In this document: piece after piece, positions 1 to 8,672 of the stretch
Position numbering within the stretch: the first letter of the stretch is position 1
How the letters are laid out: each line of letters opens with the position of its first letter
Assembly: GCA_016180805.1 (NCBI GenBank)
Contig: JACPAM010000108.1
Coordinates: 1-32,781 of the forward strand
Length of the DNA stretch: 32,781 nucleotides
Source of the DNA: Deltaproteobacteria bacterium
GTDB lineage: Bacteria > Desulfobacterota > Binatia > UBA9968
Reading direction: 5' to 3'
Notes under the pieces: model-generated
Database searches by the model: none
Told to the model about the DNA's origin: nothing
Seen by the model: only the letters and a program-made list of their open reading frames with translations
Program-made: the position numbers and the translations under genes

Positions 1-1
1 C

Positions 2-295
2 GGCGTCATCAACTCGGTTCCGAGAGAGGACCGGGGATTCGCCTCCGGCACGCTCCACCTGATGTTCGGGATCGGCAACGTCTCGGGCATCGCGTTGGGA
101 AGCTTTCTCATGACCTCCGCCATGGGACGAACCGCCGGCACGCACGGCACGGGTATCGGGACCGAAGATCCCGCCGGATTCGTGGCCGCGCTCAACACCA
201 CTTTTCTGGTAGCCACGGCGATCAGCGGCGCGGGGCTCGCCACCTCGATCATCCGCGGAGCGAAGATGCCCAAAGCCCCACAGCACAACCGATGA
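2..295 (+). CDS. MFS transporter, C-terminal fragment (5' end outside the window)
   Basis: The frame is open from base 2 without a start, so this is the 3' end of a gene cut by the window edge. The track ORF starting at 62 is only an internal Met. The residues read [19 protein letters not shown], a hydrophobic stretch, a Gly/Thr-rich loop, another hydrophobic helix ([19 protein letters not shown]) and a short basic tail. This fits the last two transmembrane helices and cytoplasmic tail of a drug:H+ antiporter of the DHA2/EmrB type, where the helix-loop-helix after a conserved 'R(G)xASG' segment is typical. Substrate cannot be inferred. It converges on etfA, whose stop lies about 50 bp downstream on the other strand. 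Confidence 0.6.
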   Translation, partial: GVINSVPREDRGFASGTLHLMFGIGNVSGIALGSFLMTSAMGRTAGTHGTGIGTEDPAGFVAALNTTFLVATAISGAGLATSIIRGAKMPKAPQHNR

Positions 296-346
296 AAACT
301 TGTGGCCTCTAAACTGGAGGAAGGAGGGAAAACTAAGAAGGGAATT

Positions 347-1315
347 TCAGGCGCCTTTGCGCTTTTTGAGATCGTCAATGAGCTGCGGCACCACTTTGAA
401 GACATCGCCGACCACTCCCAGATCGGCGACCTGGAAGATCGGCGCTTCGGGATCTTTGTTGATCGCAATGATGGTCTTGGAGCCTTTCATCCCGGAGAGG
501 TGCTGGACGGCTCCCGAAATACCGCACGCGATATAGAGGTCGGGCTTCACCGTCTTCCCCGTCTGCCCAACTTGCAGCGAGTACGGCACCCAGCCCGCAT
601 CGACCACAGCCCGGGTCGCGGCCACGGCGCCGCCCAGGAGATCCGCGAGCTGGCGCAGTAAAGAAAATTTCTCCGCCTCCCGCAGACCACGCCCGCCGGC
701 GACAATCACGCGGGCGCCCTCGAGGTCCGGCCCCTCCTGCTCGACCGCAACGCGATCGGTAACGCGAGCCTTACGGACGCTGGGATCCGAGGGCGCCTCG
801 ACATCCTCCACCGAAGCGGTCTGGGGTCGCGCCTTGGGCTCGAAGGACTTGGGTCGCACCAGCAGGATCTTCGTCCCGGAGCCGGCCAGCGTGGTAGTAT
901 TGAGATAACTCCCACCCAAAGCCGGTATGGAGGCTTCGACCCTGCCGTCCTTGAGGACAAAATCGCCGACATCGGTGATGGCCCCCGAATCCAGCACGAC
1001 GCTCAGCGCAGCGGCGAGGTCCCGCCCCGCATAGCTGGAAGCAAAGAGCATCAGCTCCGGATGGTGTTTCTCGATCAACCCGGCGATCGTTTTGATCGCG
1101 GGAAGCGTGAGACAGTCGTGAAAGACCGGATCGGGCGAGCGGTAAATCTTGCCGGCGCCGTAGTCCCCGAGCGTCTTGACGGCGTCGTCCGGCGCAGGCC
1201 CGAGGAGAATCGCCTCTGCCGTGCCGACTTCGGCAGCCTTGGAGAGAATCTCTAGCGTGGTCGGTGTGATCTTTCCTTCGACCACCTCCGCATAGACCCA
1301 AATCAGTTCGGCCAC
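347..1315 (-). CDS. etfA: Electron transfer flavoprotein alpha subunit
   Basis: Alpha subunit of the heterodimeric ETF, which takes electrons from acyl-CoA and related dehydrogenases and passes them to ETF:quinone oxidoreductase. The 322-aa product has the usual length. It shows an N-terminal nucleotide-binding-like domain and a C-terminal FAD domain with [11 protein letters not shown], the [23 protein letters not shown] stretch and the [10 protein letters not shown] motif that hold FAD. The start is GTG with only a weak Shine-Dalgarno. It is the last gene of a minus-strand run (PaaA-like, 62-aa protein, etfB, etfA) and is separated from etfB by a 144-bp AT-rich spacer, longer than is normal for etfBA pairs. 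Family assignment is firm; the dehydrogenase partner is not visible here. Confidence 0.95.
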   Translation of the reverse strand: MAELIWVYAEVVEGKITPTTLEILSKAAEVGTAEAILLGPAPDDAVKTLGDYGAGKIYRSPDPVFHDCLTLPAIKTIAGLIEKHHPELMLFASSYAGRDLAAALSVVLDSGAITDVGDFVLKDGRVEASIPALGGSYLNTTTLAGSGTKILLVRPKSFEPKARPQTASVEDVEAPSDPSVRKARVTDRVAVEQEGPDLEGARVIVAGGRGLREAEKFSLLRQLADLLGGAVAATRAVVDAGWVPYSLQVGQTGKTVKPDLYIACGISGAVQHLSGMKGSKTIIAINKDPEAPIFQVADLGVVGDVFKVVPQLIDDLKKRKGA

Positions 1316-1459
1316 CTAACTACCCCAATTCAAAATGCAAAGTGCAAATTGAAAAATGCAAAACTTACAGGGGACCGCTTCGAAATCCGAGCCAGTAGCG
1401 GTTGATCTTGTGAGATTTTGACTTTTAAATTTCGCAATTTTCATTCTGCCTTGTCGTAT
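1316..1459. repeat. AT-rich spacer with degenerate TGCAAA-type repeats
   Basis: This 144-bp spacer between etfB and etfA is much more AT-rich than the genes. It contains an irregular array around the words ATGCAAA, GTGCAAA and TTGAAAAATGCAAAA, followed by TTTAAATTTCGCAATTTTCATT. A shorter related sequence (AATTCAAAATGTAAAAC) lies in the tatC-arginine decarboxylase spacer near 9553. No ORF or clear terminator is visible. It looks like a dispersed intergenic repeat rather than a regulatory leader, but function is unknown. Confidence 0.35.
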
Positions 1460-2239
1460 TCAAATCACCTTTAACTCAACGAGAAAGTCGGCGATCTGCT
1501 TGCCGCCCTCGCCCTCATCGGTAACGATCTTGCCAGCCTGTCGCACCGGGGGTCGCCCGATACTCAACACTTTCTCGCGCGCCCCTGCGCTTCCCACCTG
1601 CTCCGGCTTAAGCCCCAGATCCGCCGCCTTGCACTGCTTGATCTCTTTTTTCTTGGCCGCCATGATCCCCTTGAGCTGCGGGTAACGCGGCTCATTGATG
1701 CCGCTTGCGACGGCGACCAGAGCCGGCAACTCGGCCTCGACGACGTCGTAGCCGCTTTCGCTTTGGCGCTTGATCGTGATCTTTTTGCCCTCGACCGTGA
1801 TTTCCTTGGCGAAGGTGAGGGGCGCGATGCCCAAGAGCTGCGCGAGCTGTCCGGGAACAATTCCCGAATAACTGTCGCTGCTCTCGGCCGCGCACAGGAC
1901 CAAGTCGAAGGATTCCTTCTTGATCGCCGCCGCGAGAGCCCTCGCGGTCGCCAGCGTATCCGAGCCCGCAAGGGCATCATCGAGAATGTGGACCGCGCGG
2001 TTAGCGCCCATGGCCAGGGCGTTTCGTATTCCGGTCGTCACCTCGTTGATCCCCATGGTGACGACTGTGACTTCGCCGCCCTGTTTCTCGACCAACCGCA
2101 ACCCCTCTTCCAGGGCGCTCGCGGCCGCGGGATCCAACTCGTGGGCGACCCCCTTGCGCACCATGCATTTGGTGTTGGGGTCGATTTCGATGGTTACGGA
2201 GCTGGCGGGAATGACCTTAGCACAGACGACGATGTTCAA
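1460..2239 (-). CDS. etfB: Electron transfer flavoprotein beta subunit
   Basis: Beta subunit of ETF, carrying the AMP site and forming the dimer with EtfA. The 259-aa product matches the usual length of about 250-260. Recognisable parts are the N-terminal MNIVVCAKVIPAS, the ALAMGANRAVHI segment, the AAESSDSYSGIVPGQLAQLLG stretch and the LPALVAVASGINEPRYPQLKGIMAAKKK loop near the C terminus, the typical beta-subunit recognition loop. The start codon is TTG, chosen because GGAGGTG lies about 7 nt upstream. It follows the 62-aa gene after 135 bp, and that spacer contains a small CCTTCGGAAGG hairpin. Confidence 0.95.
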   Translation of the reverse strand: MNIVVCAKVIPASSVTIEIDPNTKCMVRKGVAHELDPAAASALEEGLRLVEKQGGEVTVVTMGINEVTTGIRNALAMGANRAVHILDDALAGSDTLATARALAAAIKKESFDLVLCAAESSDSYSGIVPGQLAQLLGIAPLTFAKEITVEGKKITIKRQSESGYDVVEAELPALVAVASGINEPRYPQLKGIMAAKKKEIKQCKAADLGLKPEQVGSAGAREKVLSIGRPPVRQAGKIVTDEGEGGKQIADFLVELKVI

Positions 2240-2374
2240 AACGTCACCTCCGTGGCACGCAATTCGAAATGCTTACATGACAACAAGAGCTCTTTGGCGA
2301 CCGCAGCGCCTTTGCGCAGAGTCGCTACGCGGTGGCGCGCCGGAGGAATGATCCTTCGGAAGGGTAATCCTTTC

Positions 2375-2563
2375 CTACTTCAGCCACTCCGAAACTTTCC
2401 CTTCCAAAACCACGTCCAGAATCTCTTTGCAGTCTCGAATCGCCTTGTCGACGATCTTGGGGTCGCCGACATGAGGCATGGCCCAATTAACGGCGCCATG
2501 GAGCGCTTGGATGACCTCTTTGAGGTGCTCGTCTAACTCGACGGTATGGGGCGCTTGGGGCAT
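2375..2563 (-). CDS. Small conserved-looking protein between PaaA-like gene and etfB
   Basis: A 62-aa soluble helical protein with no signal peptide or membrane segment. I do not recognise a family. It is probably real: AGGAGAG lies 6-7 nt before the ATG, it starts only 24 bp after the PaaA-like gene on the same strand, and its composition (acidic/basic helices, VELDEHLKEVIQALHG, DKAIRDCKEILDVVLEGK) is protein-like. By position it could be a small partner or effector of the neighbouring ferritin-fold protein, as small subunits often accompany diiron oxygenases. That is inference from context only. Confidence 0.6.
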   Translation of the reverse strand: MPQAPHTVELDEHLKEVIQALHGAVNWAMPHVGDPKIVDKAIRDCKEILDVVLEGKVSEWLK

Positions 2564-2587
2564 CGAATCTCTCCTGTAAACGTACTC

Positions 2588-3304
2588 TTATACATACAGC
2601 CGGCCCCCGTGGGGATCCGGCACTTGAAGGCCGATCCGCTCGATCAAAGGATTGACCTCTTTGATGTACTCTTGCCGCGCCTGGGCGTTCGTGCGCCGCT
2701 TGAGCCCCCAGTAACAATACCGCTCGGAGCGCCTGGAGATGGAGCGGCCGAACATATCGAGCGCCTTGATGTACCAGGAGTCGAGAGCCTTCTGAACCTT
2801 TTCCCGGCTCTCCCCGCCCTTGGCCGCGAGTTCCGCGGTCTTGTTGGTACCATAGCTGATGTGGCCTTCCTCCTCCGTAATGATATCGGGGAGCATGCGC
2901 TCCAGAGGAGCGTAGGTGCAGCCGATGAACTCCTCGAGCTGGTAGCGCCCGATTCGATCGATGAGGAAGCCGAAAACCGCGAAGTCTTCCCAGGTCGTAA
3001 TCGTTCCCCGAAACGCTTCGACAAAACGCTTTTGGTTGGGCTGGCTGAGCACGAACGAAGTGTCCACGCCGATCTCCCCGGCCAGACGGGCCATCTTGCG
3101 GTAGTGATCGATCTCCTCGGCCGCCGTGCGAGCGATAACCAGCTGATCGACCTTGGTCGGCGCGGTGGGCAACACATGCTCGACATAGAGGTGGGGTCCG
3201 CCGATCTCACAGTCCGCCTGGATCGTGAGGACCCGACCCAGGAGCTCCTTGTATTCCGGATCCATCTTGTCGAAATCTTTACGCTCGACTTTGTCTCTGA
3301 ACAT
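2588..3304 (-). CDS. PaaA/PaaC-like ferritin-fold (phenylacetic acid catabolic) protein
   Basis: A 238-aa protein of the phenylacetyl-CoA epoxidase PaaA/PaaC superfamily (Phenylacetic acid catabolic protein family), a ferritin-like fold that can hold a diiron centre. Candidate ligands are visible: E in CEIGG and the ExxH of AEEIDHYRK in the first helical pair, and acidic residues of the DRIGRYQLEEF helix with the ExxH of EEEGHISYG in the second. The ORF track starts 18 codons earlier, but ATG at 3304 is preferred because AGGAGGG lies about 7 nt upstream. The product is shorter than canonical PaaA (about 310 aa), and no paaB, paaC, paaD or paaE lies nearby. Instead a 62-aa gene and etfBA follow on the same strand. 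Substrate unknown. Confidence 0.75.
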   Translation of the reverse strand: MFRDKVERKDFDKMDPEYKELLGRVLTIQADCEIGGPHLYVEHVLPTAPTKVDQLVIARTAAEEIDHYRKMARLAGEIGVDTSFVLSQPNQKRFVEAFRGTITTWEDFAVFGFLIDRIGRYQLEEFIGCTYAPLERMLPDIITEEEGHISYGTNKTAELAAKGGESREKVQKALDSWYIKALDMFGRSISRRSERYCYWGLKRRTNAQARQEYIKEVNPLIERIGLQVPDPHGGRLYV

Positions 3305-3406
3305 GCAGATCCCTCCTCTTTGCCTCCCCGAAAGCGTGAATTTACACACGTTTAACAAATCATCCCGGCAAAATCAATACTCTCGCGCCGCTGAATTTCG
3401 CTTTAC

Positions 3407-3427
3407 TTAGTGTCATTTCTACACTAA
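3407..3427. promoter_or_regulatory. Perfect 7-7-7 palindrome upstream of pncB, likely repressor operator
   Basis: TTAGTGT and ACACTAA form a perfect inverted repeat with a 7-nt centre (21 bp in all). It lies 33 bp before the pncB GTG and inside the divergent spacer shared with the PaaA-like gene. Size, symmetry and location fit an operator for a dimeric repressor. NAD-salvage genes such as pncB are often controlled by NrtR, NiaR or similar regulators, and the TAGTGT/ACACTA arms resemble NrtR-type sites as I recall them. No regulator gene is in the window. Confidence 0.5.
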
Positions 3428-3460
3428 ACTACGCCCCGACATCTCGACCAAGGAGTTTCC

Positions 3461-4813
3461 GTGGAACACACCAACAATCTCGCCTTGCTGACCGACCTGT
3501 ACCAACTGACGATGGCCCAGAGCTACTTCGCAAGCCGCAAATTCGAGCCGGCAACCTTCAGCCTTTTCATCCGCAATTACCCTCCCAACCGCGGCTATTT
3601 CGTCTCAGCGGGCCTGGAAGACGTCCTGCGTTTTCTCACCGATTTTACCTTCGACGCCGCGTCGCTGGACTACCTTCACTCCTGCCGTCTCTTCGCTGAC
3701 GAGTTCCTCGACTTTCTCAAGGGGCTTCGTTTTACCGGCGAGGTGTGGGCAATTCCCGAAGGCCGCCTGCTTTTCCAAGACGAGCCGATCGTGGAAATCA
3801 CGGCCCCCATTATCGAGGCGCAGATCGTTGAGACCTTCATCATCAACCAGATCAACCTGCAAACCCTGATCGCGAGCAAGGCCGCCCGTTGTGTCCACGC
3901 GGCCGAGGGTCGCGCGGTGGTGGACTTTTCGCTGCGGCGCGCGCACGGGATCGATGCCGGCTTGAAGGTGGCGCGCTCCAGCTACCTGGCCGGATTCGTT
4001 GCTACCAGCAACGTTTTGGCGGGTCAACGCTACGGCATCCCGATTGTCGGAACCATGGCCCACTCCTTCGTGTCCAGCTTCGAGCGCGAGATCGATGCCT
4101 TTCGAAGTTTCGTCTCCAGCTTCCCCGATAACGCGATTCTCCTCATCGATACCTATGATACGTTAGCTGGGGCACGCAGCGCCGTGGAGGTGGCGCGGGA
4201 GATGGCCGCTCGGGGCGGCCGTCTGCGCGGGGTCCGCATCGACAGCGGCGACCTCGCCGTGCTGGCCCGCGAGGTGCGCGCGATCCTGGACCAGGCGGGC
4301 CTGAGCGACGTCAAAATCATCGGCAGCGGCGGCTTGGACGAATACGACCTGGCAGCGCTCTCGGAGATCAAGGCTCCCTACGACAGCTACGGCGTGGGGA
4401 CGAAGATGGGAGTCTCGGCGGATGCCCCCTGGTTCGATATGGCGTACAAGCTGGTCGAGTACGATGGACGCCCCGTGCTCAAACTCAGCACCGGGAAGGC
4501 GACCGTGCCGGGAAGAAAACAGGTATTCCGCTTCGTTGATGTAAATGACCGGCTCGAAAAAGACTTGATTGGGCTGCGCGGCGAAGCCGTCTCCGGCGCC
4601 GAACCGCTGCTCCAAAAGGTCATGGAGCGCGGCCGCCCGACTGGCGGCTATCCCTCGCTGAACGAGATCAGGAAGCGGTTTACGGAGGAGTTTCGCCGCC
4701 TCGATGAAAAAACCAAGGCGATTCGGAACCCAAGATTTCACCCGGTCGGATGGACCGTGAAACTTACGCAGCTCAGGGACGCGGTTGAGCAGCAGGTCAT
4801 CCACACCCAGTAA
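3461..4813 (+). CDS. pncB: Nicotinate phosphoribosyltransferase
   Basis: Converts nicotinate and PRPP to nicotinate mononucleotide, the entry step of NAD salvage by the Preiss-Handler route. The 450-aa product has the family N terminus (LLTDLYQLTMAQSYF), the FSLRRAHGIDAG segment, the GTMAHSFV motif carrying the His that is phosphorylated in the ATP-coupled reaction, and the substrate loop with RIDSGDLAVLAREVR and GSGGLDEYDL. Length suits the bacterial type-2 NAPRTase group. The start is GTG with AAGGAG 6 nt upstream. It is a single-gene plus-strand unit, divergent from the PaaA-like operon, with the 3407-3427 palindrome in front, so NAD-dependent repression is plausible. It converges on fabH 14 bp downstream. 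Confidence 0.95.
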   Translation: MEHTNNLALLTDLYQLTMAQSYFASRKFEPATFSLFIRNYPPNRGYFVSAGLEDVLRFLTDFTFDAASLDYLHSCRLFADEFLDFLKGLRFTGEVWAIPEGRLLFQDEPIVEITAPIIEAQIVETFIINQINLQTLIASKAARCVHAAEGRAVVDFSLRRAHGIDAGLKVARSSYLAGFVATSNVLAGQRYGIPIVGTMAHSFVSSFEREIDAFRSFVSSFPDNAILLIDTYDTLAGARSAVEVAREMAARGGRLRGVRIDSGDLAVLAREVRAILDQAGLSDVKIIGSGGLDEYDLAALSEIKAPYDSYGVGTKMGVSADAPWFDMAYKLVEYDGRPVLKLSTGKATVPGRKQVFRFVDVNDRLEKDLIGLRGEAVSGAEPLLQKVMERGRPTGGYPSLNEIRKRFTEEFRRLDEKTKAIRNPRFHPVGWTVKLTQLRDAVEQQVIHTQ

Positions 4814-4827
4814 TTCCGCCCACGGAG

Positions 4828-5823
4828 CTAAAACCGGATGACCGCGGCGCCCCAGGCGAAACCGGCGCCGAACGCGTTCAGGAGAACGATATCGCCAGGC
4901 TGGATTCGACCCTGGCGGCGCGCCTCATCCAACGCGACCGGCACAGAGGCGGCCGACGTGTTGCCGTACTTGTCCACGTTCACCACCACTTTCTCCAGCG
5001 GCAAGCCCAGGCGATCGGCCAGAGCCGTGATGATCCGACGATTCGCCTGATGGGGAATGACCAGAGAGACCTGATCGATGCTCACTCCGGCATCGCTTAG
5101 AGCCTCGCGGCTGATCTCTTCCATCGAGCGAACCGCGACTTTGAACACCTCTTTCCCGTTCATGGTAATCGTATGCTCGTTGCGCTGCACGCTCTGGATG
5201 CTGGCGGGCTTGAGCGAACCGCCAGCGGGAACATACAAGGTCTTGGCGTAAGAGCCGTCCGTGCGCAGCCGCGTGCTTAGGACTCCCCGTCCGTCGTCCT
5301 CGGACGCCCCGAGAACCACGGCCCCCGCGCCATCGCCGAACAGGATACAGGTCGCGCGATCCTGCCAGTTGAGCAGCCGGCTGAGCGCGTCCGAGCCCAC
5401 CACGAGGGCGCTCCGGATCTTGCCGGTTCGGATGAACGCGTCTGCCACAGCCAAGGCATTCAGAAACCCGGAGCACGCGGCGTTGACATCGAAAGAGAAG
5501 ACATCCCGGGCGCCGAGCATGTGCTCGAGAACGCAAGCGGAACTCGGAAAAGGATAATCCGGGGTGACTGTGCCGACGATGATCGCCTGGAGGTCTCTTG
5601 CCTCCACGCCCGCATCCTCCATCGCTCGCAGCGAGGCGTGGTAGGCCATGTCGGCGCTGCCTTTACCGTCCTCCAGAATCCGCCGCACCTTGATCCCGGT
5701 GCGGACCGTGATCCATTCGTCGGAGGTGTCGACGAGCTGCTCCAAAGCCGAATTGGTCAAAACTTTCGAGGGGAGCTCAGAGCCGGTGCCCAGAACCACA
5801 CTCCTCGGTTGTGAATGGCTCAC
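4828..5823 (-). CDS. fabH: 3-oxoacyl-[ACP] synthase III
   Basis: Initiates type II fatty acid synthesis by condensing an acyl-CoA primer with malonyl-ACP. The 331-aa product has the expected length and the catalytic triad: Cys117 in [11 protein letters not shown], His in IPHQANRRI and Asn in [11 protein letters not shown]. The N terminus has the typical [11 protein letters not shown] segment. The start is GTG and overlaps the fabF stop by 4 nt (GTGA), so translation is probably coupled. plsX, fabD, fabG and acpP, the common neighbours of fabH, are not here. A stand-alone fabF-fabH pair could serve general fatty acid synthesis or a specialised acyl chain; the sequence cannot decide. Confidence 0.93.
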   Translation of the reverse strand: MSHSQPRSVVLGTGSELPSKVLTNSALEQLVDTSDEWITVRTGIKVRRILEDGKGSADMAYHASLRAMEDAGVEARDLQAIIVGTVTPDYPFPSSACVLEHMLGARDVFSFDVNAACSGFLNALAVADAFIRTGKIRSALVVGSDALSRLLNWQDRATCILFGDGAGAVVLGASEDDGRGVLSTRLRTDGSYAKTLYVPAGGSLKPASIQSVQRNEHTITMNGKEVFKVAVRSMEEISREALSDAGVSIDQVSLVIPHQANRRIITALADRLGLPLEKVVVNVDKYGNTSAASVPVALDEARRQGRIQPGDIVLLNAFGAGFAWGAAVIRF

Positions 5824-7064
5824 TCAGCCCTCCTGAAGATGACGCAGGCGTTGGTCCCGCCGAAGCCGAAAGAGTTGGAGAGCGCCACCCGGATGTCGGC
5901 CTCGCGCGCCCGGTTGGGCACATAATCCAAGTCGCACTGAGGATCTGGGTTCTCATAATTGATGGTCGGGGGAAGAATTCCCTCCTTCAGCGCGAGAACG
6001 GAATAGATCCCTTCCACGGCCCCTGCCGCCCCCAGCAGGTGACCGGTCAGGGACTTGGTGGAGCTCACCGGGATCTTGTACGCCCGCTCGCCAAAGACTT
6101 TTTTTATCGCCTGGGTCTCGTTGATGTCGTTGTATTCGGTAGAGGTCCCGTGCGCGTTGATGTAGTCCACCTCTTGCGGCGCTATGCCCGCATCCTTCAA
6201 CGCCAGCGCCATGCACCGCGCTGCCCCTTCGCCTTCGGGCGAGGGCGCGGTCATGTGATAGGCATCGGCGTTGGCGCCGTAGCCGATCACCTCAGCATAG
6301 ATCTTCGCCCCCCGCCTCACCGCCTTCTCGCGCTCCTCAAGGATCATCACGCCCGAACCTTCGGCCATGACAAACCCGTCGCGCTCCTTGTCAAACGGCC
6401 GGCTTGCCCGCTCCGGCTCATCGTTGCGCGTGGAGAGAGCCCTCATGGCGCTGAAGCCGCTGATGCCGAGAGGCGTGATGGCAGCCTCGGCTCCGCCGGC
6501 GATGACGGCGTCTTGAAGCCCGCCGCGGATCAGGTGAAAAGCCTCGCCGATTGCATGGTTTCCCGAAGCGCACGCGGATGTGGGCGTCCAGTTGACTCCC
6601 TTGGCGCCGTGCCGTATCGCGATCTGGCCCGGCGCCAAATTCGAGATGACTTTGGGGATAAAGAAAGGTGAGACTTTCCGCGGCCCGCCCTCGAGAAGGG
6701 CGCGATTGTAATACTCGATGGTTTCGATTCCGCCCAGGCCGACGCCGATGATCACGCCGACCCGCTCGGCTTCTTCAGGGCCGATTTTCAAACCGCCGTC
6801 TTGGAGCGCCATCCCGGCCGCGGCCACGCTGTACTGGATGAAGAGGTCCATCTTCTTGATCTCTTTGGGCTCGATGAAATCTTCGGCGCGGAAATCCGGA
6901 ATTTGGCCCGCAATGCGGGTTGGAAAGAACTCCAGTCCGGAGAAACGGGTGATTGGCGCGATCCCCGAGCGGCCGGCGACCACAGCTTCCCAATTCTTGT
7001 GCACCCCGGTGCCTAAAGGCGTAACCAGGCCGAGACCGGTTACGACTACTCTGCGTGGCTCCAT
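5820..7064 (-). CDS. fabF: 3-oxoacyl-[ACP] synthase II
   Basis: Elongating condensing enzyme of type II fatty acid synthesis. The 414-aa product matches FabF (about 410-415). Catalytic residues are Cys165 in [15 protein letters not shown], His in [12 protein letters not shown] and His in [17 protein letters not shown], with the C-terminal [14 protein letters not shown] loop. The start ATG at 7064 falls inside an exact 30-bp tandem duplication, so a second ATG lies 30 nt upstream in the same frame but is closed by TAG after seven codons. No strong Shine-Dalgarno precedes the true start (GTAGG about 11 nt away). It lies 99 bp downstream of the deacetylase-like gene on the same strand. Confidence 0.95.
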   Translation of the reverse strand: MEPRRVVVTGLGLVTPLGTGVHKNWEAVVAGRSGIAPITRFSGLEFFPTRIAGQIPDFRAEDFIEPKEIKKMDLFIQYSVAAAGMALQDGGLKIGPEEAERVGVIIGVGLGGIETIEYYNRALLEGGPRKVSPFFIPKVISNLAPGQIAIRHGAKGVNWTPTSACASGNHAIGEAFHLIRGGLQDAVIAGGAEAAITPLGISGFSAMRALSTRNDEPERASRPFDKERDGFVMAEGSGVMILEEREKAVRRGAKIYAEVIGYGANADAYHMTAPSPEGEGAARCMALALKDAGIAPQEVDYINAHGTSTEYNDINETQAIKKVFGERAYKIPVSSTKSLTGHLLGAAGAVEGIYSVLALKEGILPPTINYENPDPQCDLDYVPNRAREADIRVALSNSFGFGGTNACVIFRRAE

Positions 7065-7105
7065 GATCTGCTAACCTACTCTGCGTGGCTCCATGATCTG
7101 CTAAC
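7046..7105. repeat. Exact 30-bp tandem duplication covering the fabF start codon
   Basis: CTACTCTGCGTGGCTCCATG... occurs twice back to back (7046-7075 and 7076-7105) with no mismatch, which suggests a recent slippage event. It duplicates the fabF initiation region and creates an upstream minicistron at 7071-7094 on the minus strand (MEPRRVG then TAG), ending 6 nt before the real ATG. Confidence 0.9.
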
Positions 7106-7163
7106 TCACGCTGACTGCCAAAGAGGCCTAAAAATAAACCAGCACGCGCGGAGCGTCAATAGC

Positions 7164-8195
7164 TCATCCTGACCAGTAGGGCTCCTGGATCCTAAGGACT
7201 TTGCGCACGAGGGGTTCGATTGCTTCCCCTCCGTGGCTCGAAGGCAACTCCGTCTTTTCCGGCTCGCGCATCCGCGCAAGCACGCCGGCCACCGAACGTC
7301 TGAGCGCGGCCAGATCATAGCCTCCCTCGAGCAAGAAAGCGATTCTTCCGCCGGCATGGCGCGCCGCGAGGTCGAGCAAAGCCGCGGCCATGGTCGCAAA
7401 CCCGCTCTCGGTTACATCCATTCCGCCGAGAGGATCACGCCGGTGCGGGTCAAAGCCCGCCGACACCAGAATCCAATCGGGCGCAAACCTCGACCCGATG
7501 GGAAGGATGATGTGGTTAAAAACCCGCGCATATTCCGCGTCGCCGCAACCCGCGGGGAGAGGAACGTTAACCGTAAAACCTTCACCCTCCCCGGCGCCGA
7601 TTTCTTCGGCAGCTCCGGACCCGGGATAGTAGGGGTACTGATGGGTGGAGGCGTAGAGAACCGAAGCGTCGCGCTCGAACGCCTGTTGGGTGCCGTTTCC
7701 ATGATGGACATCCCAGTCCATGATGAAAATCCTCTTGGCGCCGCAGCGGCGCTTGAGGTGATGGGCACCGACGGCCACCGTGTTGAACAAACAAAAACCC
7801 ATTCCCCGATCCCTGAGGGCGTGATGGCCAGGCGGGCGCACCAGCGCAAAGCCGTTCTCGAGTTCCCCCGACGCCATCGCGTCCAGCAGGTTGAGAAAGC
7901 CCCCAACGGCCAGTAACCCTACGCCGAAGGAATCCCGGCATGTGACCGTGTCCCCATCCAGGGCATAACGGTTAACCTCGGACGTGGCCTGGAGCAGTTC
8001 GAGATAGCCCGTGCTATGGCAGGCTTGGATCTCTTCTCTCGAGGCCGGGCGAGGAGGCAAAAGCCGGAACTCCCGGTTATCGAGCTCTTCGGCAAGATCC
8101 AGGAGGATTTTGAGCCGCTCCGGCCTTTCCGGATGAAAAGGCCCGGGATCATGCTTGAGGTAATCTCGATCGATCACGATGCCAGACCGGACCAT
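7164..8195 (-). CDS. Histone deacetylase family / acetylpolyamine amidohydrolase-like protein
   Basis: A zinc hydrolase of the arginase/deacetylase fold (class II HDAC-like, AcuC/ApaH relatives). The 343-aa product carries the signature motifs: HPERPERL near the N terminus, RPPGHHALRDRGMGFCLFN with the catalytic His pair, DWDVHHGNGTQ with metal-binding Asp and His, SAGFDPHRRDPLGG with the second metal Asp, and LEGGYDL with the catalytic Tyr region. All catalytic residues appear intact. Bacterial members deacetylate acetylated polyamines, acetyl-lysine of acetyl-CoA synthetase or other amides; the substrate cannot be read from sequence. ATG at 8195 has AAAAGG upstream. It lies upstream of fabF on the same strand. 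A polyamine link to the arginine decarboxylase at 9579 is possible but speculative. Confidence 0.9.
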   Translation of the reverse strand: MVRSGIVIDRDYLKHDPGPFHPERPERLKILLDLAEELDNREFRLLPPRPASREEIQACHSTGYLELLQATSEVNRYALDGDTVTCRDSFGVGLLAVGGFLNLLDAMASGELENGFALVRPPGHHALRDRGMGFCLFNTVAVGAHHLKRRCGAKRIFIMDWDVHHGNGTQQAFERDASVLYASTHQYPYYPGSGAAEEIGAGEGEGFTVNVPLPAGCGDAEYARVFNHIILPIGSRFAPDWILVSAGFDPHRRDPLGGMDVTESGFATMAAALLDLAARHAGGRIAFLLEGGYDLAALRRSVAGVLARMREPEKTELPSSHGGEAIEPLVRKVLRIQEPYWSG

Positions 8196-8236
8196 ACGTA
8201 ACCTTTTTCTCTACCATCACCAGCCCGGAAAAGTAA

Positions 8237-8340
8237 ACCCCGTACCACGGACTTGCGCCTGTGGCCTTGGGAACTGCCCTTCGGGGATTTCAGAGCATTA
8301 GGCCATGTACTCACGCACAGGGCGTGCTGTGGTACGGGGT
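8237..8340. repeat. 12-bp perfect inverted repeat enclosing about 80 nt
   Basis: ACCCCGTACCAC at 8237-8248 and its exact reverse complement GTGGTACGGGGT at 8329-8340 bracket about 80 nt in the divergent spacer between the deacetylase-like gene and tatA/B. No ORF of note lies inside. It could be a small MITE-like insertion or a long-stem RNA structure in the tat leader; there are no obvious target-site duplications. Confidence 0.5.
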
Positions 8341-8411
8341 AAAGCTTCGCTTTGCCGCCCTTGCGCTTGCGTACCACCAGGAAATGGAATAGCTTACAGA
8401 CGGAGACCGCG

Positions 8412-8672
8412 ATGTTCGGCATTGGCATGCCGGAGTTGATCTTGATTTTGGCTCTCGCCCTCATCGTATTGGGCCCGCGCAGGCTTCCGGAGATCGCGCG
8501 CGCTTTGGGCAAGGGCCTGGCAGAGTTTCGCCGTGCCACAGACGAGATAAAGGAGGAGTTCCGGCAGGTCGAACAAGAGATCGAGGAATCCTCTTCCGAA
8601 ACTCCGGCCGACGAGAAGGGCTCCGCCACCTCAACTCCCACCCCAGAAGAGCGTGAGAAAAACCCCAGGTAA
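8412..8672 (+). CDS. Twin-arginine translocase subunit TatA/TatB family
   Basis: Membrane component of the Tat pathway, which exports folded proteins with a twin-arginine signal. The 86-aa product has one N-terminal transmembrane helix ([16 protein letters not shown]), the hinge [16 protein letters not shown], an amphipathic helix and a charged C-terminal tail. The GP at the hinge is more TatB-like (TatA usually has FG), but the short length is TatA-like; with a single copy next to tatC it may do both jobs. The track start at 8352 is rejected: ATG at 8412 gives the canonical MFGIGMPEL start and has GGAG about 7 nt upstream. It overlaps tatC by 20 nt. Confidence 0.93.
   Translation: MFGIGMPELILILALALIVLGPRRLPEIARALGKGLAEFRRATDEIKEEFRQVEQEIEESSSETPADEKGSATSTPTPEEREKNPR

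Noticed and set aside
1763-2536. 257-aa plus-strand ORF over etfB and the 62-aa gene
   Set aside because: No family features; etfB on the other strand is unmistakable.
2546-3355. 269-aa plus-strand ORF
   Set aside because: Antisense to the PaaA-like gene, which has the better start and known family motifs.
5811-6671. 286-aa plus-strand ORF over fabF
   Set aside because: Shadow of fabF.
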